From NCBI RefSeq assembly GCF_000143965.1, contig NC_014365.1, positions 3,065,501-3,129,500 of the forward strand: 64,000 nt of DNA, written 5' to 3'. Below the pieces are notes generated by a model. That model did no database searches. It saw nothing but the letters and a program-made list of their open reading frames with translations, and was not told the origin of the DNA. Shown one piece after another: positions 36,187-43,806 of this stretch (the stretch's first letter is position 1; every line of letters starts with the position of its first letter). A program made the position numbers and the translations under genes. The stretch comes from Desulfarculus baarsii DSM 2075. GTDB taxonomy: Bacteria; Desulfobacterota; Desulfarculia; Desulfarculales; Desulfarculaceae.

Positions 36187-36558
36187 ATGATGCATTTCGA
36201 GCAGGCGTTCATCGGCGGGCTGCGCCCCCATCCCGAGCATCAACGGCTTTTTGTGCCGCTGAGCGACGACGAGCTGACCGAGTTGGCCCGACGCATGGCC
36301 GATGGCGGCCGTTTTCAGCCGCTATTGATCACCGATGACGGTCTTATTTTGGCCGGCGTGGAGCATTGGCTGGCCGCGACCCGGCTGGGCTGGCGCGAGA
36401 TCAGCGTCATCCGCGCGCCGCGCCTGCGGCCGGTGGAGCTGCGCGCGCTGATGGTGGCCGAAAACATTCGCTCGCTGGATGTGCGCGACGAGCATCTCTG
36501 GCGGGGGATGAACAATTTCTTTGACATGGAGCCGCTGCGGCCGCCGGGCGGCTGGTGA
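36187..36558 (+). CDS. ParB N-terminal-like domain protein
   Basis: A 123-residue protein that is essentially a lone ParB/Srx-type nucleotidase domain: 'PHPEHQRLFVPLSDDELTELARRM', 'FQPLLITDDGLILAGVEHWLAATRLGW' (G-x-x-R/H motif region) and 'LRALMVAENIRSLD' (E-N-I-R, typical of ParB). It lacks the helix-turn-helix and dimerisation domains of chromosome-partition ParB, so it is not the partition protein. A GAGG ribosome site lies 5 nt before ATG 36187. It diverges from the GNAT operon. Function unknown; such short versions may bind CTP or act as regulators. Confidence 0.7.
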   Translation: MMHFEQAFIGGLRPHPEHQRLFVPLSDDELTELARRMADGGRFQPLLITDDGLILAGVEHWLAATRLGWREISVIRAPRLRPVELRALMVAENIRSLDVRDEHLWRGMNNFFDMEPLRPPGGW

Positions 36559-36598
36559 AGCATCGCCCGCCGCCGGTCGGGCGGTTGAGCTTTTCAGC

Positions 36599-36817
36599 CT
36601 AGATGGGCTGGCACGACTCCACCTGCAACACGGGTTTGCGGCCCATTTCGTCGGCCAGCAGCCCGTTTATCTCCACCTGGCCGCCCACGTGGCGCTCCAG
36701 ATCCTCGCCGCGCACGGGGTAGGAGCAATAGGGCGTGCGGATCAAGAGTCCGTCGCCCACGGCGGTGAGCACCCCGCGCAACGTGGCCGAAATCCGCACC
36801 TGGCGCTTTTGGCGCAT
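36599..36817 (-). CDS. hypothetical small protein
   Basis: A 72-residue protein with a short basic N terminus 'MRQKRQVRISATLRG' and an all-beta look ('GVLTAVGDGLLIRTPYCSYPV', 'VGGQVEINGLLADE', 'KPVLQVESCQPI') suggestive of an OB fold. ATG 36817 has GAGGAG upstream and is preferred to the longer frame from 36886. No recognised family. It ends 40 bp past the stop of the convergent ParB-domain gene. Confidence 0.6.
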   Translation of the reverse strand: MRQKRQVRISATLRGVLTAVGDGLLIRTPYCSYPVRGEDLERHVGGQVEINGLLADEMGRKPVLQVESCQPI

Positions 36818-36938
36818 GATTTTCTCCTCGGCTGGCAACTTGCTGACGACGCCGGGCGGCCGGCTTGGCCACCCCGCTCGGCCCATTATTTAGCGGGCCA
36901 ATGTTGCGCCGCCGGCGCGGCGGCATGACATTTCGGCG

Positions 36939-37661
36939 TCATCGCGGGATGTTGGCCAAGGGGCGTTCGGCCACGTGGACCCAGGCCACGCCGGCGGTCA
37001 GGGCGTGGGAGCGGGCGGCGATCAGGCCGGCGGCGGCCATTTCGCCCCGAAATTCGGCCGGGCTGGGAAACTCCATGATCGTCTCGGCCAGATAGCGATA
37101 GCTGGCCTCGTCGCCCGAGATCAGCCCGCCGACGCGCGGCAGCAGATGGCGCAGATAACGCAGATAGACCCGCCGCACCCAGGCGCTCTGGGGCGTGGTG
37201 AACTCCAGGATGTAGACCCGCCCGCCAGGGACCAGCACCCGCCCCATCTCGGCCATGGCCTGCCGGCGATCGGGGATGTTGCGCACGCCAAAGGCGCAGG
37301 TCACGGCGTCGAAGCTCTGGTCGGCAAAGGGCAACAGCGTGCCATCGCCGGCCAAAAGCGCCACCCTGGCCCCGCTGGCGGCGCACTTGCGCCGGGCCGG
37401 GCCCAGCATGGCCGGAGTCAGGTCCAGGCCCACCACCAGCGGTCGCTCGGGCCGTTTGGCCACGGCCAGGGCCAGGTCGCCGGTGCCGGTGGCCACGTCG
37501 AGCACGCGGCCGGTGGGCCCCAGGCGCAGGGCCCGGGCCACGAAACGCCGCCAGCGGATGTCCTCACCCAGGCTAAGCACGTGGTTTAGCAGATCATAGA
37601 CCGGGGCCACGCGGCTGAAGATGCCCTTGACCTGTTTGATCTGGGCGGACGGGTCTCTCAT
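36939..37661 (-). CDS. ubiE: demethylmenaquinone methyltransferase UbiE/MenG
   Basis: A 240-residue SAM-dependent C-methyltransferase making menaquinone from demethylmenaquinone (or the ubiquinone intermediate). 'VKGIFSRVAPVYDLLNHVLSLGEDIRWRR' split by its helix matches the family N terminus. 'VLDVATGTGDLALAV' is the SAM loop, 'FDAVTCAFGVRNIPDR' is strongly diagnostic, and 'GGRVYILEFTTPQ' and 'YRYLAETI' follow. ATG 37661 overlaps the stop of the DUF6178-like gene as ATGA. As an anaerobe the host probably uses menaquinone. Confidence 0.93.
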   Translation of the reverse strand: MRDPSAQIKQVKGIFSRVAPVYDLLNHVLSLGEDIRWRRFVARALRLGPTGRVLDVATGTGDLALAVAKRPERPLVVGLDLTPAMLGPARRKCAASGARVALLAGDGTLLPFADQSFDAVTCAFGVRNIPDRRQAMAEMGRVLVPGGRVYILEFTTPQSAWVRRVYLRYLRHLLPRVGGLISGDEASYRYLAETIMEFPSPAEFRGEMAAAGLIAARSHALTAGVAWVHVAERPLANIPR

Positions 37662-39406
37662 TTTTCCACCACCAAGCTGGCGATGAAGCGCGGATCGACC
37701 TTGCTGGCGTCGACGGCGGCCAAATCGCGTTGGATGCGCCCCAACACGCCGCGCAGCAACTGCCCGGCCATCTCGGCCTTGGCCGGATCGGCCAGGGCCT
37801 CCACCGACTCGGCGGCCCGCCGCTCGCGCCACTGGGCCAGGCCCCGTTGCAGGGCGGCCACGGCCCGGGGGGCCAGCGCGGCCGGGATGGGCCACAGGCC
37901 GCTCAAGCCCAGTTCGCCGCGCGCCAAAAACGTGCCGACAACGGCGGTGAGCTTGAGCTCCAGCGGTTGGTGGCCCCTGGCCAGTTCGGGGCTGAGTTGG
38001 GCCAGTTGGTCGATCGCCACGCCCATCAAACCCAGCAACTCGCCCCAGAACTCGGCCAGATCCAGGCCGCGGCGGGCGTGCTCCAGGTCGGCCTGATCGC
38101 GAAAACCGCGATATTCGCGGCCATCGCCCATCAGTTGATCATAGCAGCGGGGGTGCGGGAAGAGCAGCCCGGCCAGCCAACGATCCAAGGGCTCGTCGAG
38201 GATATGCAGGCCGCCGGGGGCCTGGGCCAGCCAGCCCTCGTTGACCAGGCGCCAAGCGCGGGCGTTGAGTTGGCGGATGGCCTGGGCCCCTTGCCGGGCC
38301 AGGGCGGCCAAGCCCAGGCGTTCGAGGATCTGCCCGGCCACGGACCGGTCGCCGTCGGACAACAGCTCCAGGCCCAGGTTGACCAGGCCCACGGCCTCAC
38401 GGCCGGCCCTGGCCACGGCTTCCAGATCGGTGGGATCGACGTCCAGGGCCATCACCCCGCAGTTGGCCACGTAGGCCAGCTCGGCCCGCAGGCGGTCGCG
38501 CGCGCCCTGGGGCAGGGCGCGGGCCAGGGCCGGCAGGGCGTGATCACGGGGCAGCAGGTTGAGCGCCGCGTCGGAGCGCGGCGGCGCATCGGCCAGAAAG
38601 CCCGTCTCGCCCTTGGTGGGCAGGGCGCGCCAAGCGGCCTCCTTGGGCGGCGGCGCGGCCCATAGCTCCAGGGCCTCGGCGCGGCTGGGCATGCCCAGGT
38701 CGGCCAGACGGCCGGCGCGCAGGATCAGGGCGTCCTCGGCCATGCCGATGGCCGACTCCCAGAGCATGGCCTCCAGGATTTGCGTGTAGCGATCGGGCGT
38801 CTGGCTCTTGAGCACCACCAAGACCTGGCTGGCGTAGTCTTGCATGTCCTTTTGGCGAAACTCGATGAAATAGACGCCATCGAGCGTGAAGCCGGGCAGA
38901 TCGTCGGGCGGCTCCTGCTCGTCGTGGCTGGTCAAAAACTTGACCACCCGGAACCAATGGGCGAACAACAGCGCCAGCACCTCGACGTCGGTCTGCGCCA
39001 GCCAGCGGGCGATGCGCTCGGCCCCGGCCTCGACGATGGCCGGCAGCCAGAGCTGATAGCGCTGGGGCCAGAGGCGCTCGCCTTGCCAGCCGGTGATGTC
39101 GAGCAGATAGGCCAGTTGATCGTCGGTGCTGGCGGCGACGAGGGCGTCGGCGGCGTCTGGGCCCACGTCCAGGGTGGTGGCCAGAAACTCGTCGGGCGGC
39201 AGTTGGCGCACCAGCGTATCGGCGTCCTGGGCCAGGACGATCAGGCGCAGGCGCTCGGAGCCCTGGCAGGCCAACACGGCGCGCAGGCGCTCGGCGCGGC
39301 TCAGGCCGTGCCAAAACGCCTCGGCCCGACGCGGGTCGCGGGCCTCCAGGCCCAGGATTTCGCGGGGATTTTCCAGCAAACGCTGGACGTTGGCCTGATC
39401 ATTCAT
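37658..39406 (-). CDS. DUF6178-like protein
   Basis: A 582-residue cytoplasmic protein without catalytic motifs that I can name. It consists largely of alpha-helices rich in Leu/Ala ('LLENPREILGLEARDPRRAEAFWHGLS', 'ETGFLADAPPRSDAALNLL', 'FWGELLGLMGVAIDQLAQL'). The content and the neighbour resemble the DUF6178 family found beside radical SAM genes in deltaproteobacteria. GGGAGAG precedes ATG 39406, whereas the longer frame adds a low-complexity N terminus. It overlaps the radical SAM gene by 8 nt and ubiE by 4 nt, so the three proteins are probably made together. Confidence 0.65.
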   Translation of the reverse strand: MNDQANVQRLLENPREILGLEARDPRRAEAFWHGLSRAERLRAVLACQGSERLRLIVLAQDADTLVRQLPPDEFLATTLDVGPDAADALVAASTDDQLAYLLDITGWQGERLWPQRYQLWLPAIVEAGAERIARWLAQTDVEVLALLFAHWFRVVKFLTSHDEQEPPDDLPGFTLDGVYFIEFRQKDMQDYASQVLVVLKSQTPDRYTQILEAMLWESAIGMAEDALILRAGRLADLGMPSRAEALELWAAPPPKEAAWRALPTKGETGFLADAPPRSDAALNLLPRDHALPALARALPQGARDRLRAELAYVANCGVMALDVDPTDLEAVARAGREAVGLVNLGLELLSDGDRSVAGQILERLGLAALARQGAQAIRQLNARAWRLVNEGWLAQAPGGLHILDEPLDRWLAGLLFPHPRCYDQLMGDGREYRGFRDQADLEHARRGLDLAEFWGELLGLMGVAIDQLAQLSPELARGHQPLELKLTAVVGTFLARGELGLSGLWPIPAALAPRAVAALQRGLAQWRERRAAESVEALADPAKAEMAGQLLRGVLGRIQRDLAAVDASKVDPRFIASLVVEK

Positions 39407-41216
39407 CGGCGCTCTCCCGGCCGCAGACGCCGCAACGCCGGCAGGTCGACGGCTGGCATGGCGGGGATTGTTTTTCCTCGAACGCCCGCTGGCGCTCGGA
39501 CCAAAGATAATCGGCCTGGATGCCGTGGTCAATGAAGCTCCAGGGCAAAAGCTCCTGGCGCCGACGGGCGCGGCCGGCGTAAAAATCAGGGTCGACGCCG
39601 GCGCTTTTGTAGGCGGCCTCGGGGTTCTGGCCGGCGGCCAGGGCCAGGATCAGCCCGTCCAGGCGACGGTCGCCTCGGGCCAGGACGGCTTGCAGGCGGG
39701 CGTACTTGGGCGTCTCGTGGGCCAGTTTGACGTTGGCCAGGCCAGAGAGCCCGCCGGCGACGAGCTTGAGCCGGCGCTTGATCTCGGCCACCGGGGCCAT
39801 GGGCTCCCACTGAAAGGGCGTCCAGGGCTTGGGCACGAAAGCGCTGACGCTGGCGGTGATCTGGCCCAGATGGCCTCGCCCCCGCGAGTGGCTGACGAAT
39901 TGTTGCCGCACCTGGGCGGTCAGCTTGGCGATGGCCAAAACGTCGTCGTCGGTCTCGCCGGGCAGGCCCACCATGAAATATAGCCGCAAGTTGGGCACCC
40001 CGGCCTGGATCAGCCGCTCGACGGCGGCGAACATGTCGGCCTCGTCCAGGTGCTTGTTGATCACCCGGCGCAGACGTTGGCTGCCGGCCTCGGGGGCCAG
40101 GGCCACGGTCTGGTGCCGGCTGGCGGCCAGAGCTTGGGCCAGATCGTCGCCCAGGCGGTCGGCGCGCACGCTGCTGACCGACAGCCGACCGCCGGCCGTC
40201 AGCACCGCCCCGGCCAGCTCGTCCACACCGGGCAGATCGCTGACCGCCGCCGAAACCAGGCCCACCCGGCCGCCGCCCTCGGCCGCCGCCCCGGCCAGGG
40301 CCTGAAAATCGGCCCCGCAACCCAGGCGCGGCGGGCGATAGACGTGGCCGGCCGCGCAGAAACGACAGCCGTGGGCGCAGCCCCGGCCCACCTCGATCAG
40401 CGTCATGTCGCCGAATTCTGGCCCTTGAGCCATGGTCACGCTGTGGGCCAGGCCCGACGGCGGGCCGGCGTATTTGGGCGCGGCCACCCGGGCCGGGGCG
40501 TCGGCCAGGGGCTCGAAGGCGCTCAAAAGGCCGTCCGGGCCGTAGTGGGCCGCGTAGAGCGAGGGCGCGTAGAACCCCGGCGCCTGGCGGGCCAGGTGGG
40601 CCAAAAGCTCGGGCTTGGGCCGGCCGGCGTGCTCGATGAAGCCATCCAGCAGCGGATGCAGGATCACCTCGGCCTCGCCCAAGGCGAAAGCGTCGACGAT
40701 CGCCGCCAAGGGCTCGGGATTTAACATGGCCATGACCCCGCCGGCCACGACCAAGGGGCCATCCCGCCTCGCGGCCAGGGGATCGAGCCCGGCCAACCTC
40801 AGCATGGCCGCCAGGTTGGGCGCGTCGTTTTCAAAAGATATCGTGGCCAGAATCAGGTCGAACTGGGCCACCGGCCGGCTGGTTTCCAGGCTCAAAAGCG
40901 GCGCGCCGCCCTTGGCGTAGAGCCCGGCCAATTGGCGGTCGGGCAGAAAGGCGCGCTCGCACAGGGCGTCGTGCCGGTCGTTGATCAGGCGATAGACCGT
41001 TTGCAGACCCAGGTTGGCCATGCCCACCTGGTAGGTGTTGGGATAAAGCAAGGCCACCCGCAGCCGACCGCCGGGGTCTTTGATCCGCGCGCCGCGCTCG
41101 GCGGCCAGGATCAGCCTGTGTTGTTTTTCGATGGGCCAGCTCAAGGGCGCCGCTTTCGCTTGGGGCCAAAGGGTCTTCGCGTCAACAAAATACCACAGCC
41201 CGGCCCCGTCGGCCAC
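39399..41216 (-). CDS. radical SAM protein with B12-binding-like N terminus
   Basis: A ~605-residue radical SAM protein of the TIGR03960-like group. 'RVALLYPNTYQVGMANLGLQTVYRLIND' is the N-terminal cobalamin-like fold. The cluster motif C-x3-C-x2-C is in 'VGRGCAHGCRFCAAG', followed by 'ALAPEAGSQRLRRVINKHL' and 'YFMVGLPGETDDDVLAIA'. A C-terminal cysteine set 'CQPSTCRRCGVCG' could hold a second cluster. The start is uncertain: GTG 41216 is proposed because coding signal fades upstream, with a TTG at 41144 as alternative. It overlaps the DUF6178-like gene and heads the operon ending in ubiE. Confidence 0.85.
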   Translation of the reverse strand: MADGAGLWYFVDAKTLWPQAKAAPLSWPIEKQHRLILAAERGARIKDPGGRLRVALLYPNTYQVGMANLGLQTVYRLINDRHDALCERAFLPDRQLAGLYAKGGAPLLSLETSRPVAQFDLILATISFENDAPNLAAMLRLAGLDPLAARRDGPLVVAGGVMAMLNPEPLAAIVDAFALGEAEVILHPLLDGFIEHAGRPKPELLAHLARQAPGFYAPSLYAAHYGPDGLLSAFEPLADAPARVAAPKYAGPPSGLAHSVTMAQGPEFGDMTLIEVGRGCAHGCRFCAAGHVYRPPRLGCGADFQALAGAAAEGGGRVGLVSAAVSDLPGVDELAGAVLTAGGRLSVSSVRADRLGDDLAQALAASRHQTVALAPEAGSQRLRRVINKHLDEADMFAAVERLIQAGVPNLRLYFMVGLPGETDDDVLAIAKLTAQVRQQFVSHSRGRGHLGQITASVSAFVPKPWTPFQWEPMAPVAEIKRRLKLVAGGLSGLANVKLAHETPKYARLQAVLARGDRRLDGLILALAAGQNPEAAYKSAGVDPDFYAGRARRRQELLPWSFIDHGIQADYLWSERQRAFEEKQSPPCQPSTCRRCGVCGRESADE

Positions 41217-41306
41217 GCCGGCCTTGACCCGCCCGACGCGGGGTGTATGTTTGAAAACAAAACGCGCCCGCGCCGCCGGCGGCCAGGCCAAGGGAGGACC
41301 AACCCG

Positions 41307-41780
41307 ATGGATGAAACCATCCGCATGGAGTTTTTGAAGCGCCTGGCCCAGGCCGGCGATGGGGCCAGCGCCAAGGTCGTGGCCCAGGAAATGGGCCTGC
41401 AACGCCAGGACGCCGAAGATCTGTCGGTGAGCCTGATGACCGGCGGCCTGCTGGAGATGGTCTCGCTGAGCGGGGCCGTGCGCCTGACCCCGGCCGGCCG
41501 CAATTTGCTGCAAGGGGCCAGCGCCGCCGCCAGCGGCCAGGACGACCTGACCTCGTTGCTGGCCGAGATCGCCGCCGCCGGCGACCTGGGGCTGGGCCCG
41601 GTGGAGGACATCGATCTGGCCTCGGACACGGCCTGCCTGGCCGCCCACCTGCGCCGCAGCCGGCCGTTGGAGCCGGTGCGCCGGGCCTGTCTGGCGGCCA
41701 TCGCCGATGGGCTGGAAAAGGCCCGCGCGCCCCTGGCCCAGAGCTTTTTGCTGCGCATCGAGGCCTTTCGCAAAAAATGA
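41307..41780 (+). CDS. winged-helix-like hypothetical protein
   Basis: A 157-residue protein beginning after a strong AAGGGAGGA ribosome site. Residues 5-65 ('FLKRLAQAGDGASAKVVAQEMGL...LSVSLMTGGLLEMVSLSGAVRLTPAGRNLL') look like a winged helix with the usual 'L-T-x-x-G' wing. The second half is helical ('LAAHLRRSRPLEPVRRACLAAIADGL') and of unknown role. It diverges from the radical SAM operon with ~90 bp between the starts and shares a bidirectional terminator with the convergent iron-sulfur gene. It may be a local regulator, but nothing proves this. Confidence 0.65.
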   Translation: MDETIRMEFLKRLAQAGDGASAKVVAQEMGLQRQDAEDLSVSLMTGGLLEMVSLSGAVRLTPAGRNLLQGASAAASGQDDLTSLLAEIAAAGDLGLGPVEDIDLASDTACLAAHLRRSRPLEPVRRACLAAIADGLEKARAPLAQSFLLRIEAFRKK

Positions 41781-41808
41781 GCGGGAGCGGGCCGACGCCC
41801 GCCCCCGC
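41772..41808. terminator. bidirectional terminator
   Basis: A 12-bp stem (GCGGGAGCGGGC at 41781-41792, 41797-41808 opposite, one mismatch) with loop CGAC. On the minus strand six Ts follow (opposite A41772-41777), serving the HesB-like gene; on the plus strand CTTTGG follows. Confidence 0.6.
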
Positions 41809-41826
41809 CTTTGGCCGCGACCTGGC

Positions 41827-42168
41827 CTAGCAGCAGCCGCCGCTGCCGCAAGAGCCCGAGCTGCAATCGCAACTTCCGCCGCCCATGGGCCGGGCGGTGG
41901 TCAGCGTAAAGCCCTGCTGGCCGTTGTCGTCGATGAAATCCAGGGTCACGCCCCCGGTCATCACGCCCAAGCCCTTGTCGATCAGATAAGTCTGGCCGTC
42001 GACCACCACCTGGTCGTCGGTTTCCAGCGTCTCCTCGTCGACCCGCAGGCCCAGCGAAGGCCCGCAGCAGGAGCTTTGGTTCAAGAACACGCGCAGGGGA
42101 GAAACCAGGTTCTTCTCCTGCATGAAGTCGCGAACTGCCTTGCTCGCGCTGGGGGTTACCTGCACCAT
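41827..42168 (-). CDS. HesB/IscA-like protein (Cys form)
   Basis: A 113-residue member of the HesB/IscA superfamily associated with iron-sulfur cluster assembly. 'VTPSASKAVRDFMQEKN' leads into 'LRVFLNQSSCCGPSLGLRVDE', where C34 matches the first conserved Cys of the family. 'DGQTYLIDKGLG' and 'LDFIDDNGQQGF' follow. The usual C-terminal C-x-C is replaced by a Gly/Ser/Cys tail 'CDCSSGSCGSGGCC'. It is the Cys paralogue of the gene 127 bp upstream, which has an in-frame TGA at the same position. It belongs to the HesB-like subset (TIGR01911-type), not to housekeeping IscA. Confidence 0.85.
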   Translation of the reverse strand: MVQVTPSASKAVRDFMQEKNLVSPLRVFLNQSSCCGPSLGLRVDEETLETDDQVVVDGQTYLIDKGLGVMTGGVTLDFIDDNGQQGFTLTTARPMGGGSCDCSSGSCGSGGCC

Positions 42169-42248
42169 GGCGTCGATCCTTTCTCGCGCCGGCCGCCGGG
42201 CCGCGGCCCGATGACGCGCTCATGTTGGTTTTGCCTATAAGTTATATC

Positions 42249-42292
42249 GCGACAACCAACGCCATGGCAATCGCCTAGCGGCGTTTTGTCGC
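42249..42292 (-). terminator. hairpin after the HesB-like selenoprotein gene
   Basis: GCGACAA/TTGTCGC (42249-42255 with 42286-42292) and an inner AACGCC/GGCGTT, with a 2-nt bulge. There is no T-run beyond it, so termination strength is uncertain. Confidence 0.35.
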
Positions 42293-42294
42293 CC

Positions 42295-42633
42295 TCAGCA
42301 AGAGCAGCTCCCGCCCGAATCACATCCGCCGGAGCATCCGCCGCCGCCGTCCAGGGGCATCGCCGAGCTGACCATGAAGCCTTGCTGCCAGCCGTTGTCG
42401 ACGAAATCCACCTTCACGTCGCCGCTCTTTTGCGCCAAATCCTTGTCGATCAGATAAGTCAAACCGTCGATGTCGTAGCTGTCGTCAGTGTCTTTTGGTT
42501 CGTCCAGAACCAATCGCAGCGACGGCCCGCCTCAGCCGCCAGATTGCAGGTAAACCCGCAACGGCGACGCCAGACTGCGCTCGCTCATGAAGGCCTTGAT
42601 GGCCTTGCTGGCGCTCTCGGTCACTTCAACCAT
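42295..42633 (-). CDS. HesB-like selenoprotein (in-frame UGA = Sec34)
   Basis: A 112-codon gene from ATG 42633 that is interrupted only by TGA at 42534-42532. Read through it, the protein aligns without gaps to the Cys paralogue at 41827-42168: 'SPLRVYLQSGG-U-GGPSLRL' against 'SPLRVFLNQSS-C-CGPSLGL', so residue 34 is Sec where the paralogue has Cys. The frame continues with 'DIDGLTYLIDKDLAQ' and 'FVDNGWQQGF' and a Cys-rich tail 'CSGGCDSGGSCSC'. A hairpin 18 nt after the UGA fits a bacterial SECIS. HesB-like selenoproteins with Sec at the family cysteine are an established class. A pseudogene or sequencing error is the alternative, but the conservation downstream argues against both. Confidence 0.85.
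42495..42513 (-). promoter_or_regulatory. SECIS-like hairpin
   Basis: In the mRNA the perfect 7-bp stem UUGGUUC/GAACCAA (42513-42507 with 42501-42495) has loop UGGAC. It begins 18 nt after the UGA codon, within the distance used by bacterial SECIS elements that bind SelB. It is located in the coding sequence, as usual in bacteria. Confidence 0.65.
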
Positions 42634-42783
42634 GATATCCTTACCTTTCCGTGGCGGCCTTCCTGGCCTGGCCGGCCTTCGCCGCCGCAATTCATACTAA
42701 AAAGATAGGCTTTATGCCGTCATTTGCAACCCCGCCGCGAATTTTTTCGCGGCCAGCCCGCCCCTCCTGTCCGGCGGGCGCAC

Positions 42784-42811
42784 TTGCTGTATCCTTCAAC
42801 TAGGATATAGC
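42784..42811 (+). promoter_or_regulatory. candidate promoter of the PrmA-like gene
   Basis: TTGCTG (42784-42789), 16 bp, TATAGC (42806-42811). The spacer contains TATCCT and AGGATA as a 6-bp inverted repeat with a 6-bp gap, which could be an operator. Confidence 0.4.
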
Positions 42812-42852
42812 ATCAACCTGGCCGATGCAAATCGGCCGAAAAGATAGGAATC

Positions 42853-43704
42853 ATGCCGATGTCCGATAACGCTTGGGTGGAAGTGCGGCTGAGTTGCCCC
42901 GACAGCCAGCAGGCCAGGCGCTTCGCGCGGCGCTTGAAACGCGGCGGCGCGCGGCATTTGCTCCAAAAGGGTTTGGAGCTGTGGTCCGTCTGGCCCGACG
43001 ATCAAGCCAGCCGTCAGGCCCTGGCCTGGCTGGGCGAGTTGGACCCGCCGGCCAGCCTGCGCGCCTTTCGCGCCGTCGACGCGCTGGCCGCCTGGTCCGC
43101 GCCGCAAGCCCGGCCCATGGGCCCGGGCCTGGCCCTGGCCGGGGCCGACAGCGGCCTGCGCGCCGGTCCGGGGCTTTTGATCATCGACGCCCTGACCGCC
43201 TTTGGCGCTGGCGATCATCCCAGCACGGCGCTCAACCTGGAGCTTTTGTGCCGACTGCTGTCCGGCCAGTTCGGCCCGCCGCCGCCGGCCGGTGTTTGGG
43301 CCGCCGACATCGGCGCGGGCACGGGCGTGTTGGCCCTGGCCATGGCCCTGGTGGGGGGCCTGAGCGTATTGGCCGTCGATCCCGAGCCGGCCGCGCGCCG
43401 GGCCTGTCTGCGCAACATCGCCCTCAACCCGTTGGCTGGCGGCCGGGTTCATTTCGTGCAGGCCCGTGGCGACGCCGTGGGCGGCCGCTTCGCCGTGGTG
43501 GCGGCCAACCTGCCCACGGGGCTGCTGCTGGCCATCGGCGACCAGATCGCCGCGTTGGTCGCCGACGGCGGCTTCGTGGCCCTCAGCGGTTTTCGCGACG
43601 AAGCCGTCGAAAGCATTGCCCAAATTTTCACATCGGCCGGCCTGAAGCCCATCGCCACGCCAAGCCGTCACGGCTGGTCCGGGCTTTTGTTGTCACGACA
43701 GTGA
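42853..43704 (+). CDS. prmA: PrmA-like protein methyltransferase (ribosomal protein L11 type)
   Basis: A 283-residue SAM-dependent methyltransferase of the PrmA family, which trimethylates ribosomal protein L11. The C-terminal catalytic half carries 'TAFGAGDHPSTALNLELL' (family signature F-G-x-G-x-H-x-T), 'ADIGAGTGVLALAMAL' (SAM loop) and 'VVAANLPTGLLLAI' where PrmA normally has N-I/L-x-x-x-x-L. The N-terminal substrate domain is divergent from typical PrmA, so a different protein substrate is possible. TAGGAATC precedes ATG 42853. Confidence 0.75.
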   Translation: MPMSDNAWVEVRLSCPDSQQARRFARRLKRGGARHLLQKGLELWSVWPDDQASRQALAWLGELDPPASLRAFRAVDALAAWSAPQARPMGPGLALAGADSGLRAGPGLLIIDALTAFGAGDHPSTALNLELLCRLLSGQFGPPPPAGVWAADIGAGTGVLALAMALVGGLSVLAVDPEPAARRACLRNIALNPLAGGRVHFVQARGDAVGGRFAVVAANLPTGLLLAIGDQIAALVADGGFVALSGFRDEAVESIAQIFTSAGLKPIATPSRHGWSGLLLSRQ

Positions 43705-43734
43705 ATAATTATCGCCCGAGCCCAGTCGCCCTCG

Positions 43735-43764
43735 TTGACACCGCGCGCGCCGATTTCCTATGAT
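43735..43764 (+). promoter_or_regulatory. promoter of the chemoreceptor gene
   Basis: Perfect TTGACA (43735-43740), 18-bp spacer, TATGAT (43759-43764). Transcription would start near 43771, ~36 nt before the ATG at 43807. Confidence 0.65.
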
Positions 43765-43806
43765 TTTCCCACGCCGCGTTGGCGCTCTTGCCGGTTAGGG
43801 GGCTTC

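Noticed and set aside
42295-42513. Stand-alone 72-codon gene starting after the TGA
   Set aside because: Starting here would delete the conserved N-terminal third. The upstream frame is conserved with the paralogue, so the Sec-containing full gene is preferred.
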